A DNA stretch of 64,000 bases. It comes from Lachnospiraceae bacterium (lineage in GTDB: Bacteria; Bacillota; Clostridia; Lachnospirales; Lachnospiraceae). Of this stretch, positions 43,214 through 51,503 are shown in pieces (the first letter of the stretch is position 1; every line of letters starts with the position of its first letter). The notes beneath the pieces were generated by a model. It made no database searches and was not told the origin of the DNA. It worked only from the letters and a program-made list of their open reading frames with translations. The stretch lies in the NCBI GenBank assembly GCA_910574805.1, contig CAJTCV010000010.1:124001-188000 (forward strand), given 5' to 3'. Made by a program: the position numbers and the translations under genes.

Positions 43214-43820
43214 TTTTTTCACCTCCTTCATTCATAATTCCGTGTAGAAATATATTGATTGTTTCGTCCAGCATCTTTTCCTCACTGGCTGATGGCCGGG
43301 AAGTATAGACAATGGAGAGCATGGAGTTAATCAACAGGCGCACCACAAGGTCAGAATCTGTTTTGCGAAAAACACCTTTGGCCACTCCGCCTTCAATCAC
43401 GGTTTTGATCATATTGTGGTATTCGTAACGTATTGCTTTCAGACGCTTCCGATACTCTTCTTCTAAGTAATCAGATTCGGCATGAAGCCACATTAGTACA
43501 GTCCTGTACTGATGCGGCACTTTAAGCTGATTGTGCATGATTTTTCTAAGGCATAGTTCCGGCAAAGGTTCATTGTCAATAATTCTGTGAACCTGCTCTA
43601 TGACTTCTTCAAATTTTTTCTCCATTGCATATACAGCAATCTCGTCTTTTGTTTTGAAAAAATCGTATAGACTGGACTTTCCCATTTTCGCTAAGTCTGC
43701 AATTTCCCGCATAGATGTTTTTTGAAACCCATTTTCAGCAATAAGGCGCAACGCAATATCAACTATTTCGCTTCGACGTGCTGCCTGTTGTTCGGGTGTA
43801 AGTGTAATTCCTTTTGGCAT
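43182..43820 (-). CDS. TetR-family repressor of the resistance operon
   Basis: 212 residues. Residues about 12-58 form the TetR DNA-binding domain (RRSEIVDIALRLIAENGFQKTSMREIADLAKMGKSSLYDFFKTKDEI). The C-terminal ligand and dimerisation domain is all helical. The gene is first in its operon, overlaps rph by 32 bp, and its promoter contains a perfect 7-bp dyad operator, so autoregulation and ligand-dependent induction are likely. Confidence 0.92.
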   Translation of the reverse strand: MPKGITLTPEQQAARRSEIVDIALRLIAENGFQKTSMREIADLAKMGKSSLYDFFKTKDEIAVYAMEKKFEEVIEQVHRIIDNEPLPELCLRKIMHNQLKVPHQYRTVLMWLHAESDYLEEEYRKRLKAIRYEYHNMIKTVIEGGVAKGVFRKTDSDLVVRLLINSMLSIVYTSRPSASEEKMLDETINIFLHGIMNEGGEKNEPLYPVFGA

Positions 43821-43838
43821 CTGACAAAACCTCCCAGT

Positions 43839-43897
43839 AGCGACCGATGGTCGTTTATTACATTTTAATTATATAGCGACCAACGGTCGCTTGTCAA
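43839..43897 (-). promoter_or_regulatory. TetR-controlled promoter with two operators
   Basis: Perfect consensus hexamers TTGACA (43892-43897) and TATAAT (43868-43873) with an 18-base spacer. The spacer is filled by the dyad AGCGACC-GTT-GGTCGCT (43875-43891). A second, near-perfect copy (43839-43855, ACGACC/GGTCGCT arms) lies in the leader just before the ribosome site. The spacing makes it a textbook TetR-type steric block. Confidence 0.88.
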
Positions 43898-44129
43898 GAT
43901 TGAAATTTCTTCCTGCATATACTGCCCAATAGAAAAGGGATGTTTCGGCCATGGCTCTAAACGGCAAGCGTTCCAAGTGTCTATACACTTGCGAATTTTC
44001 CACGTTCCGGCTCCCGCCGAAACCTGAAATTTCCCAGCCGGCAGCATCGTTGTCTTTTCCGGTCTGATACGATATTCTAAAGATAGAAAAAGAGACAAAG
44101 AACCCCAATGTCATTAAGACAATCGTTTT

Positions 44130-44170
44130 TATACAAAACAAAAAAGCCCTCCTGCTATATACAAAACAAA
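44130..44170 (+). repeat. 13-bp direct repeat
   Basis: TATACAAAACAAA at 44130-44142 and again at 44158-44170, in the otherwise featureless 43.9-44.3 kb stretch between cargo operon and the next gene. Possible trace of an insertion junction; no gene is supported in this stretch. Confidence 0.4.
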
Positions 44171-44347
44171 CAAGTGGACTTTTTCATGTTTTTAAGAATT
44201 TTAGTATTATGGTTTATAAATATTTCCTAATTCTCTCTCATATTCCCAATGTCTTTAAATGCCATGGTAGTGAATGTTTATCCGTCCACACCTTCGGAAC
44301 AGTTTACGAATTGGTTTTATAAACTGGAAGTTAATTATCCAACTGTC

Positions 44348-45544
44348 CTATATATCAAACAGGCTTAATTGTACCGGCTGTTCTTTTCTCTCCTTTTCTT
44401 TTAGCCGATGCAGATTTTCCAGTTCCGCTATCCTCTCTGGTCCAAGCCATTTGTCTGCATGGCGCCGGTCTGTGCTGTATTCCTCCAGACTCTCATATCC
44501 GTTCTCCAACAGTTTCTTTTCCAGGCGCCTGACTGCGGACTCCCGTGACTGCCGCCGTCTCTCCCTTTTATTCTCTGAATCCCGTTTTTCCATATCGGAA
44601 GCATGCACAATCTGGATTCCGTTCCGGATATCCTCCAGGTCCTGCATCAGATCCCGGCTCTCCCTCTGTTCGGCACGGACGTTCTGGATCTCAAAGGAAA
44701 AATACCTGCCGTGGTATTCGGAGAAAAAGAGTTCCGTAAAATAGTGGTTCCTCACTCTCTCCTTTATCCTGTCCTGGCAGAGCCTGGCACATATCTCGCA
44801 GATATCCATGCTTACCGGATGGTCAAAGAGCTTTTTCCCTTTGATAATCTGGGTATCCACCTGCCCTTCAAACAGCGTGCCGTTCAGGTCATTTCTAAGC
44901 CAGGATATCTTTACATCATAAAATACATTCCCCCTTTTCTTATCCAGTTCATGCCCCAGGACCGGGCACATCCCCACACACCTGTTCCGTCCGCAGTCAT
45001 AAGGGTCATAGTTCATCTCCCATTCCAGTGTATCCCGGTTGAACCGCATATGCTCCCGGCAGACACGTCCTTTCTTCTGCAGTCCGAAACTGATCTCCTG
45101 CCTTCGTATCTCATCGTCATGCAGTTTCAGGATATGCTCCACACTCCCCTCATAACAGTATTCTTCCTCCGTCATATGGACCTCGCAGTCATACCGGAGT
45201 ATGCCATGCTCCTGGAGATATTCATGTTTCAGCTTACATTCTTTCTTTTCATAAGGGCAGTGGATGGTAGCCATATCATTTTCAAAAGTCCACTCAATCC
45301 CCATGTAGCTCATGTTGCTGTGGCACTGGAGCCCTTTGCACTGCAGGCCGCAGGGTGTCTTAAAGGTCTGCTCAAATATCCACCATTTTTCATAAGTAAA
45401 ACCCCCATCATAATTATCAAGAGTCTTTTCCTGCCACATGGGTATGTCAACCCTTACATAGTCTGGATGGTGCTCTGCGCTATAACCTTCCTCCAGCAGC
45501 CGTTTTGTCAGAGCATTGTATTCCTCATATTCCTTTTCCCTCAT
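44348..45544 (-). CDS. cysteine-rich ICE protein of unknown function
   Basis: 398 residues. The N-terminal and central parts contain many Cys in CxxxC patterns (CGLQCKGLQC, CPYEKKECKLKHE, YDCGRNRCVGMCPVLGHEL, ICEICARLC), suggesting several metal sites, and the C-terminal 120 residues are a charged Arg/Glu coiled coil ending KEQPVQLSLFDI. The last QLSLFDI is like a clamp-binding motif (QxxLF), so contact with the beta sliding clamp is conceivable. I do not recognise the family. Paired with the small zinc-ribbon gene 11 bp upstream. Confidence 0.6.
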   Translation of the reverse strand: MREKEYEEYNALTKRLLEEGYSAEHHPDYVRVDIPMWQEKTLDNYDGGFTYEKWWIFEQTFKTPCGLQCKGLQCHSNMSYMGIEWTFENDMATIHCPYEKKECKLKHEYLQEHGILRYDCEVHMTEEEYCYEGSVEHILKLHDDEIRRQEISFGLQKKGRVCREHMRFNRDTLEWEMNYDPYDCGRNRCVGMCPVLGHELDKKRGNVFYDVKISWLRNDLNGTLFEGQVDTQIIKGKKLFDHPVSMDICEICARLCQDRIKERVRNHYFTELFFSEYHGRYFSFEIQNVRAEQRESRDLMQDLEDIRNGIQIVHASDMEKRDSENKRERRRQSRESAVRRLEKKLLENGYESLEEYSTDRRHADKWLGPERIAELENLHRLKEKERKEQPVQLSLFDI

Positions 45545-45555
45545 TTTGTTCCTCC

Positions 45556-45759
45556 TTATAATCCCTGGCAGGGACGCATCCCAAAATAGTTTTCCATGCG
45601 GTCCCGCAGCCTTTCTGCCGACATATCATATTCTCCGGCAATACAGGATTCACAGCACGGGTATTTGTACGCCAGGGTTTTCGATAACCGGGCATCCCAG
45701 CTGTTTAACTGTCTGCCACATTTGTTACAGTCCTGATCCAGCCATCTTACTTTCTGCAA
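45556..45759 (-). CDS. small zinc-ribbon protein
   Basis: 67 residues from TTG 45759 with GGTGGAGAG upstream. Two Cys pairs, CNKCGRQL and CCESC, with the family-like sequence YPCCESCIAGEYDMSAERLRDRMENYFGMRPC. Commonly seen in Firmicute ICE near the integrase end. First gene of a two-gene unit with the cysteine-rich protein. Confidence 0.65.
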   Translation of the reverse strand: MQKVRWLDQDCNKCGRQLNSWDARLSKTLAYKYPCCESCIAGEYDMSAERLRDRMENYFGMRPCQGL

Positions 45760-45835
45760 TCACTCTCCACCTTCCTTTCTTTCTTGTGAATGTTGTTGTA
45801 TCCTTATATGCCTTCCGGCTTTCAGGCAGCAAAAA

Positions 45836-45900
45836 AGCAGGAATGACTCTCTGATATTCCTGGCGTCCGTAGTTTCCTGTGAACCCGTGTCATTCCTGCT
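45836..45900. other. 12-bp inverted repeat in the 45.76-46.5 kb non-coding region
   Basis: AGCAGGAATGAC (45836-45847) and GTCATTCCTGCT (45889-45900), separated by 41 bp. The surrounding 45760-46505 holds no supported gene and becomes AT-rich toward the excisionase. It is a candidate place for regulatory RNA or a transfer origin, but I cannot assign either. Confidence 0.35.
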
Positions 45901-46505
45901 CTGAAAAGAAATAATAAAATTTTCCAAAATAAAACCAGCGGTATATCACTCACAGGGCGTAGTGATACTGCTGGTACAATCATACAAACTTAACGGCGTG
46001 TGCAATGCGGAAGTTTGCCACATACAGGCAATTCCGACTATATCCACAAAAGGATGCGCACAAAAATCAATTACAAGGGAAGTGTAACACAAGATATGGA
46101 ATCAGTCAACAACTTAAAACTATATATAGTATGAAAGAAATTTAAAAAATTTCTGATTCTTGCAGAAATATCTGGTTTTCACCCTATTTTATTATTATAT
46201 AGGTCATTTAAAAAGATGCCATAGAACGTACATTGACAATTTTATAGCATGGTACTGGGAGTTATACAGGTGCATGGGACAGGTCTGCCATAAAAAGCCT
46301 GCCCCTGCTTAATCGCTGCACAGCACGGCCTGAAAATACGCGGCGGAAACTCCGGCGCAGGAAGTGGCCCAGGGCGCCATGTGGATAAAATATATTTTTT
46401 GCTAATTGCAGTTGAAATCTCAGCGGTTCACTTCGTATATTATATATGGAGAATATTTTCAAGGATTATGCTGATTCTGTTTCAGCTGCAAGGAAAGGAG
46501 CGTAT

Positions 46506-46709
46506 ATGGCAGCTGATGAAAAGATCATGAAAACGCCAGCCACTAATGAAAAAAGGACTTATTCTGTCCAGGAGATTGCCGAAATCCTGCAGATCAGCCG
46601 CAGTATGGCTTACAATCTCTGCGCTCAGTCCCTCTTTAAAACGGTCAGGGTAGGGAAGTATGTCAGGGTGTCAAAACCTTCCTTCGATGAATGGCTGGAC
46701 AGCAAATAA
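46506..46709 (+). CDS. excisionase-type MerR-like helix-turn-helix protein
   Basis: 67 residues from ATG 46506, which follows GAAAGGAG; the upstream in-frame ATG 46446 has no ribosome site. Sequence YSVQEIAEILQISRSMAYNLCAQSLFKTVRVGKYVRVSKPSFDEWL is the standard excisionase/helix-turn-helix-17 pattern. It lies 15 bp before the integrase, as xis-int pairs do. It would direct excision of the element. Confidence 0.85.
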   Translation: MAADEKIMKTPATNEKRTYSVQEIAEILQISRSMAYNLCAQSLFKTVRVGKYVRVSKPSFDEWLDSK

Positions 46710-46724
46710 AAAAGGAGAATCAGT

Positions 46725-48119
46725 ATGGCATCTATTGTAAAAAGAGGAAAATCATATTCTGTTGTTTATTATCAGGGAACCGGAAAAAAGCGTCAGCAGG
46801 TCTGGGAATCCGGTCTCAGTTATTCCACGGCCAAAAGCAGGAAGACCCAGATTGAACATGAGCAGGCGACAAACACCATTACGACAGTAGACAGCAGGGA
46901 TATGACAGTCAGTGAATTTCTTTATGAGTTCATTGAAAAATATGGCCTGAAAAAATGGAGGGCATCTACCTATGACGGCAATAACGGACTGCTGGAGAAT
47001 TATGTACATCCCTACCTGGGTGATAAAAAGCTCCGTTCTATCAAAACAAAAACGGTAGATGACTACTATCATTTTCTGGAAACAGAGGCAGAGCCGGCTA
47101 CCAATATGGGGAGGCCCATGCGGGAACACATCACGGCAGCTACCATCCATGACATTCATAAGGTACTGCGGTGTGCCTTCAATCTTGCGGTGCGCTGGGA
47201 GTATATCAGTAAAAATCCATTCCTTAATGCGATCCTCCCGGAACATCATGAAAAGGAAAGGGTAATTTTGGAGCCGGAGCAGATTTTAAAGGTTCTGGAA
47301 TTTACCAACCGTCCCGAATATTATGATTATTACTTAATCCACTGTGCGGTTCTGATTGCCATTGGATGTACCGTGCGCGGTGGGGAAATCGGTGGCCTGC
47401 AGTGGGACAAGATCAATTTTGAAAAACAGATCATCCATTTTGACCGGGCAATCGACAGAGTATCCAAGAAGAACATGGATATGCCGAAGATGAACATTCT
47501 TTTCAAGTTCCCAAATCTTTATCCGGGAACCAAGACTATGATTGTTCTGAAACAGCCCAAGAGTGACGACACGATACGAAATGTGGATGTTCCCCAGAGT
47601 GTTCTGAATGCACTGCTTGTATTGAAGGAAATGCAGGACAAGCTGAAAAAAGAATTAGGACCGGATGGCTACATGGATTATAACCTTACCATCTGCCAGG
47701 CCAATGGTCGTCCCATTATGACAGAACACCTGAATAAACGGTTTAAGGAAATCCTGACTGAAATGAATGACCCTGATATGGACCCCCAGGAAATTGTATT
47801 CCACAGTCTGCGTCACACCAGCGCCACCACCAAACTGCTTATGTCCGGAGGTGACTACAATTCGGTTATGCAGGCCGGCGGATGGTCTAATCTGGAGATG
47901 CTGACCAGACGTTATGGGAAACATTCTTTTGCAAGTGAGCGTGAAAAGCTGGCCGGCAAGATGGATGATTTCCTTGATGGCAAAGGCATCAGTGAGCCAC
48001 AGAAAAATGATAAAGATGAAGCAAATTCCGCAGAACAGGTATTGCAGCAGCTTATGAAATCCAATCCTGAACTGCTAATAGAATTTGCCAGGTCTATCCA
48101 AAATGCTAATAAAGAGTAA
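46725..48119 (+). CDS. int: tyrosine recombinase integrase of the ICE
   Basis: 464 residues. An N-terminal arm-binding domain (ASIVKRGKSYSVVYYQGTGKKRQQV) is followed by the SAM-like core-binding domain (about 60-170) and the catalytic domain. Catalytic residues: R218 (CTVRGGE), H360 and R363 (HSLRHTS), W387 (AGGWSN) and nucleophile Y397 (TRRYGKHS), all in order. It reads toward the tRNA-Arg 3' end. Its 3' coding end and the downstream 200 bp contain eight TATTAGCA motifs. The gene looks intact. Confidence 0.93.
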   Translation: MASIVKRGKSYSVVYYQGTGKKRQQVWESGLSYSTAKSRKTQIEHEQATNTITTVDSRDMTVSEFLYEFIEKYGLKKWRASTYDGNNGLLENYVHPYLGDKKLRSIKTKTVDDYYHFLETEAEPATNMGRPMREHITAATIHDIHKVLRCAFNLAVRWEYISKNPFLNAILPEHHEKERVILEPEQILKVLEFTNRPEYYDYYLIHCAVLIAIGCTVRGGEIGGLQWDKINFEKQIIHFDRAIDRVSKKNMDMPKMNILFKFPNLYPGTKTMIVLKQPKSDDTIRNVDVPQSVLNALLVLKEMQDKLKKELGPDGYMDYNLTICQANGRPIMTEHLNKRFKEILTEMNDPDMDPQEIVFHSLRHTSATTKLLMSGGDYNSVMQAGGWSNLEMLTRRYGKHSFASEREKLAGKMDDFLDGKGISEPQKNDKDEANSAEQVLQQLMKSNPELLIEFARSIQNANKE

Positions 48120-48304
48120 ATCTATTAGCAGACAAATGAACGGATAAAAATACCGTATTAGCAAAAAAGAAAAAATCTGGTGTTTGAGAAGCTTCAAAAT
48201 GGGAGTTTTATTAGCAGAAAAACAGGCCGGATTATTTGAACATCCGACCATTTAACTCGTATTAGCATGTAGGTTCGATTTTCAAATGTATTAGCATATT
48301 AGCA
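48073..48304. repeat. eight TATTAGCA motifs between integrase and tRNA-Arg
   Basis: Forward copies at 48123, 48156, 48209, 48260, 48289 and 48297; reverse copies at 48073 and 48104 inside the integrase 3' end. An 8-mer is expected far less than once in this span. They probably are arm-type binding sites for the integrase or excisionase next to attR. Confidence 0.7.
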
Positions 48305-48335
48305 AATCCGAGTTTTGGTGCTGAAATGAAGAAAG

Positions 48336-48371
48336 CCGAAAACCCGCTAAAATCAAGGCTTTCGGCTATGT
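48336..48371 (-). terminator. hairpin after tRNA-Arg
   Basis: On the tRNA strand: AGCCGAAA, loop of about 17-19 bases, TTTTCGGCT then TTCTT. It follows the tRNA 3' end by about 10 bp and may be its terminator, partly supplied by the element end. Confidence 0.45.
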
Positions 48372-48377
48372 TTCCAG

Positions 48378-48451
48378 CGTTCCCGAGGTGACTCGAACAC
48401 CCGACCTACCGCTTAGGAGGCGGTCGCTCTATCCATCTGAGCTACGGAAAC
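48378..48451 (-). tRNA. tRNA-Arg(CCT)
   Basis: Full cloverleaf read on the minus strand: acceptor GTTTCCG/CGGGAAC with discriminator G, D-arm AGCTCAGATGGATAGAGC, anticodon stem ACCGC/GCGGT with loop CTCCTAA (anticodon CCT), T-arm with TTCGAGT. No CCA is encoded. The integrase lies on its 3' side, so the tRNA is the likely ICE target and the gene has been kept whole. Confidence 0.93.
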
Positions 48452-48528
48452 GTGTATAAAATTGTGTGTGACCTGCAGCCTCTGCTCCTCCAAAAAGTTT
48501 CCGTTGCAGGTTCTCTTAGGAGTCCCTT

Positions 48529-48576
48529 ATTATATCCATTTAATTAAGGGAACAGAAGTCAGATCCTCATCTGACT
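48529..48576 (-). promoter_or_regulatory. possible tRNA-Arg promoter with adjoining 8-bp hairpin
   Basis: A TATAAT hexamer (48529-48534, minus strand) with only a weak -35. Just upstream the dyad AGTCAGAT/ATCTGACT with a 4-base loop (48557-48576) follows the DUF3881 stop and could end that transcript. Confidence 0.4.
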
Positions 48577-48584
48577 GAACTATT

Positions 48585-49469
48585 TTACCACTTTTCTTCA
48601 AAATGCACAAGCCCCTGAAGCCAAATAATTCCGCGAAATCTTCTTCCGGCCTTCGGCTCACCCAGAAGATCTTTATGATTGATGCATACATCCATGATAA
48701 TCTCATTGGTTTCTATGGTAAGCACATAGACCTTTTCATGGGTCTTATTATTTTCCAGAAGCTCCACATCCAAGATCTCGCCCATGATATTATAATGATC
48801 GCACTCCACACCACAGGGCATGAAATGCGTGGTGACGATGGAGAATACATCCTCATCCGTAATTCTCCTGGATATCATGGAATACATGTCCATGTCTTCC
48901 AGTGTCAGATTCTCGATGGCATCCTCGTCTCCGTCCCGGGCCGCCTGAAGCATCCGGCTGCGTTCCTGAGAGGCCTTGATCTCTGACACCACAGGCATCT
49001 TCTGATAGACCGGCATCAGTACCTTGCCTTCCACGGACAGACCGGACAGGATCAGAGACGCCGTAGCATTCTCCATCCTGCCGTAACGTTTCCGGTTGAG
49101 ATATTCTGTCACATTCTGCAGATAAAAGATCAGGGATACCCCCAGATTCATATCATCACAGACCCCGGCATAGGACTCCTTCTCCGCATGCCGTTCAATA
49201 ACCATATCTTCATAGAACCGTTCTGCTCTTCCTGTAAAATACGGAACACAGTATTCTGCGTGAAATTCTTCTTTTTCGTCATATACGCCCCGGACCATGA
49301 GTCCCATCTGCTCTGCAAATGCTTTTCTCCGTTCGGAAAAATCTTCCCCTTCGGCGTTGACTGCGCTCTCTTCTGTCTGATAACATTCAGAAGTGAACCG
49401 AACCAGTTCCTCATATTCTTCTCTTTTCTGAATATTACTAAAACCAACTGCTCTCAGATATCGATGCAA
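48585..49469 (-). CDS. DUF3881 family protein
   Basis: 294 residues from TTG 49469, chosen because AGGAGG ends 7 bases upstream and the family begins MHRYLRAVGFSNIQ. Cytoplasmic, no membrane helix. Central part GVSLIFYLQNVTEYL and ATASLILSGLSVEGKVLMPV are typical of DUF3881, a family confined to Lachnospiraceae and relatives. Function unknown. It lies just upstream of the tRNA and downstream of serS. Confidence 0.8.
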   Translation of the reverse strand: MHRYLRAVGFSNIQKREEYEELVRFTSECYQTEESAVNAEGEDFSERRKAFAEQMGLMVRGVYDEKEEFHAEYCVPYFTGRAERFYEDMVIERHAEKESYAGVCDDMNLGVSLIFYLQNVTEYLNRKRYGRMENATASLILSGLSVEGKVLMPVYQKMPVVSEIKASQERSRMLQAARDGDEDAIENLTLEDMDMYSMISRRITDEDVFSIVTTHFMPCGVECDHYNIMGEILDVELLENNKTHEKVYVLTIETNEIIMDVCINHKDLLGEPKAGRRFRGIIWLQGLVHFEEKW

Positions 49470-49581
49470 GGGAATACCTCCTGTTAAAATTTTCCGTCTG
49501 GTCAAACAATCCCATTTTATGAGATCGCTATACAACGGTCGACCGCACTGCAGAACCATGTCATTCACTGGCTGTCCTGTT

Positions 49582-50859
49582 TTATCTGATCTCCGTCATA
49601 CCGCCCATGTACGGACGAAGTACCTCCGGGATCCGGACACTTCCGTCTGCCTGCAGATTATTTTCCAGAAATGCAATCAGCATCCGCGGCGGTGCAACCA
49701 CTGTGTTATTTAATGTATGTGCAAAATATTTTCCGTTTTCACCGTCCACACGAATCTTCAGTCTTCTTGCCTGAGCATCTCCCAGATTGGAACAGCTTCC
49801 CACTTCAAAATATTTCTTCTGTCTGGGAGACCATGCCTCCACATCCACAGATTTCACTTTCAGGTCGGCCAGATCACCGGAGCAGCACTCCAGGGTACGA
49901 ACCGGAATATCCATGGAACGGAAGAGATCTACCGTATTCTGCCAGAGCCTGTCAAACCACATGGGACTCTCCTCCGGTTTGCAGACCACGATCATCTCCT
50001 GCTTTTCAAACTGATGAATCCGGTACACGCCGCGCTCTTCCACCCCATGAGCTCCTTTTTCCTTCCGGAAACAGGGAGAATAGCTTGTCATTGTATAAGG
50101 AAGCTTTTCTTCCTGAAGGATCGTATCTATAAATTTTCCGATCATGGAATGCTCGCTGGTACCGATCAGATACAAGTCTTCTCCCTCGATCTTATACATC
50201 ATGGCATCCATCTCTGCAAAGCTCATGACTCCCGTAACTACATTACTGCGGATCATAAAAGGCGGTACACAGTAGGTAAACCCGCGTCCTATCATGAAAT
50301 CTCTTGCATAGGAAATCACTGCAGAATGAAGCCTTGCAATATCCCCCATAAGATAATAAAAACCATTTCCTGCTACCTTGCGGGCACTGTCCAGATCGAT
50401 TCCTTCAAAACGCTCCATAATTTCCGTATGATAGGGAATTTCAAAATCCGGAACCACCGGTTCTCCGTATTTCTGCACTTCTACATTTTCACTGTCATCT
50501 TTTCCGATGGGTACGCTGGGGTCAATGATGTTCGGTATCGTCATCATGATCTTCGTTACTTTTTCATCCAGCTCTTTTTCTTTTACAGAAAGCTCCTCCA
50601 GCCGGGCCGCATCAGAAGCCACCTGTTTCTTCACTTCCTCTGCTTCTTCTTTCTTTCCCTGTCCCATCAGAGCACCGATTTGTTTGGAAAGTCTGTTTCT
50701 TTCTGCACGAAGCTTATCTGCCTCCTGCTGTGCCGCTCTCCGCTCAGCATCCAGTGCGATAACCTCGTCCACCAGCGGCAGCTTTTCTTCCTGAAATTTA
50801 TTCTGAATATTTTTCTTTACAATATCGGGATTTTCCCTGACAAATTTTAAATCTAACAT
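49582..50859 (-). CDS. serS: seryl-tRNA synthetase
   Basis: Cytoplasmic class II synthetase charging tRNA-Ser (and tRNA-Sec). 425 residues from ATG 50859, which has AGGAGGAA upstream, the normal SerS length. The N-terminal antiparallel coiled coil (about 25-100, rich in Ala/Glu/Lys) binds the tRNA long arm. Motif 2 FRKEKGAHGVEERGVYRIHQF and motif 3 region NTVVAPPRMLIAFLENN with the final Arg-containing helix are intact. The tRNA-acceptor loop reads CSNLGDAQARR instead of the commoner SNFxDFQ, as seen in a Clostridia subgroup. No T-box leader is apparent in the 85 bp upstream. Confidence 0.96.
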   Translation of the reverse strand: MLDLKFVRENPDIVKKNIQNKFQEEKLPLVDEVIALDAERRAAQQEADKLRAERNRLSKQIGALMGQGKKEEAEEVKKQVASDAARLEELSVKEKELDEKVTKIMMTIPNIIDPSVPIGKDDSENVEVQKYGEPVVPDFEIPYHTEIMERFEGIDLDSARKVAGNGFYYLMGDIARLHSAVISYARDFMIGRGFTYCVPPFMIRSNVVTGVMSFAEMDAMMYKIEGEDLYLIGTSEHSMIGKFIDTILQEEKLPYTMTSYSPCFRKEKGAHGVEERGVYRIHQFEKQEMIVVCKPEESPMWFDRLWQNTVDLFRSMDIPVRTLECCSGDLADLKVKSVDVEAWSPRQKKYFEVGSCSNLGDAQARRLKIRVDGENGKYFAHTLNNTVVAPPRMLIAFLENNLQADGSVRIPEVLRPYMGGMTEIR

Positions 50860-50944
50860 AGATTCCTCCTGTGTCTGTATCACTTCAAAATTCCTAATAT
50901 CTTATCTTATGATAGTATTCACAATTTTGCAAGGATTTTTAATG

Positions 50945-51469
50945 TTATTCTTCGATTTTATCTCCATTTATCGCTTTTTTCAATGCTTCCTTCTCTTCTT
51001 CCGACAGATTAATGGATGATTCGCCCATAATCACCTGTTTTGCATAGGAGAAGCAGCCCTCTCTGCTGTACATGGAAGTAACGATTACACCATTGTCATT
51101 CTGATCCAAAAGCGCCAGTGCATAGCTGAGTTTTCCGCTCATCTCCCGAAATGCATCATATTTTACAAGGCCGGCTTTCTGATAGGCATTCTGTACCGTA
51201 TGCTCGAGTTCATTCAATTCTCTCCTTTTATCCTTGTCTGCCTCCTCCAGAATTTCGATACGGTCAAACTGTTTCCACAGAATCTCTTCCATGGATTCCA
51301 TATCTTTGCCGCTCATAAAACGATCATATGCTTTTCCCATTTTCCTCATTTTCAGGAAACATATGATATACAGTATGATCAGGATCAGCATCACTGCCAG
51401 AAGCCCGATCATAATATATGCCGGATCGATGCCGTATGTCATCAGATATTCCAGTATGGGACTGTTCAT
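50945..51469 (-). CDS. DUF4446 family membrane protein
   Basis: 174 residues with one N-terminal membrane helix (YIMIGLLAVMLILIILYIICFL), a coiled-coil stretch and a C-terminal domain (KLSYALALLDQNDNGVIVTSMYSREGCFSYAKQV), which is the DUF4446 signature. It sits between serS and parB, its usual place in Clostridia, and may belong to the parAB operon. Function unknown. Confidence 0.86.
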   Translation of the reverse strand: MNSPILEYLMTYGIDPAYIMIGLLAVMLILIILYIICFLKMRKMGKAYDRFMSGKDMESMEEILWKQFDRIEILEEADKDKRRELNELEHTVQNAYQKAGLVKYDAFREMSGKLSYALALLDQNDNGVIVTSMYSREGCFSYAKQVIMGESSINLSEEEKEALKKAINGDKIEE

Positions 51470-51503
51470 TGTTTTATCCTCCGTAATTTATTATGTATTA
51501 TGT

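Larger units (their letters stand above)
24210..48400. mobile_element. integrative conjugative element or ICE remnant
   Basis: A GC-rich type IV secretion module, a resistance-type cargo operon, ICE-specific accessory genes, an excisionase and a tyrosine integrase end beside the 3' end of tRNA-Arg(CCT), the classic attachment site. The right limit is therefore in or next to the tRNA 3' end (about 48378-48400). The left limit is not defined: I found no second copy of the tRNA 3' end upstream, and the AT-rich 17.5-24.1 kb patch may also belong to it. No relaxase, replication or partition gene is visible inside. Confidence 0.75.

Noticed and set aside
43869-44141. 90-codon minus-strand frame upstream of the TetR operon
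   Set aside because: Overlaps the TetR promoter and operators, no ribosome site, no family resemblance.
48073-48304. CRISPR array
   Set aside because: Repeats are only 8 bp, irregularly spaced and in both orientations; no cas genes in the window.
50860-50944. T-box leader for serS
   Set aside because: Only 85 bp to the next gene, no T-box sequence or terminator/antiterminator pair.
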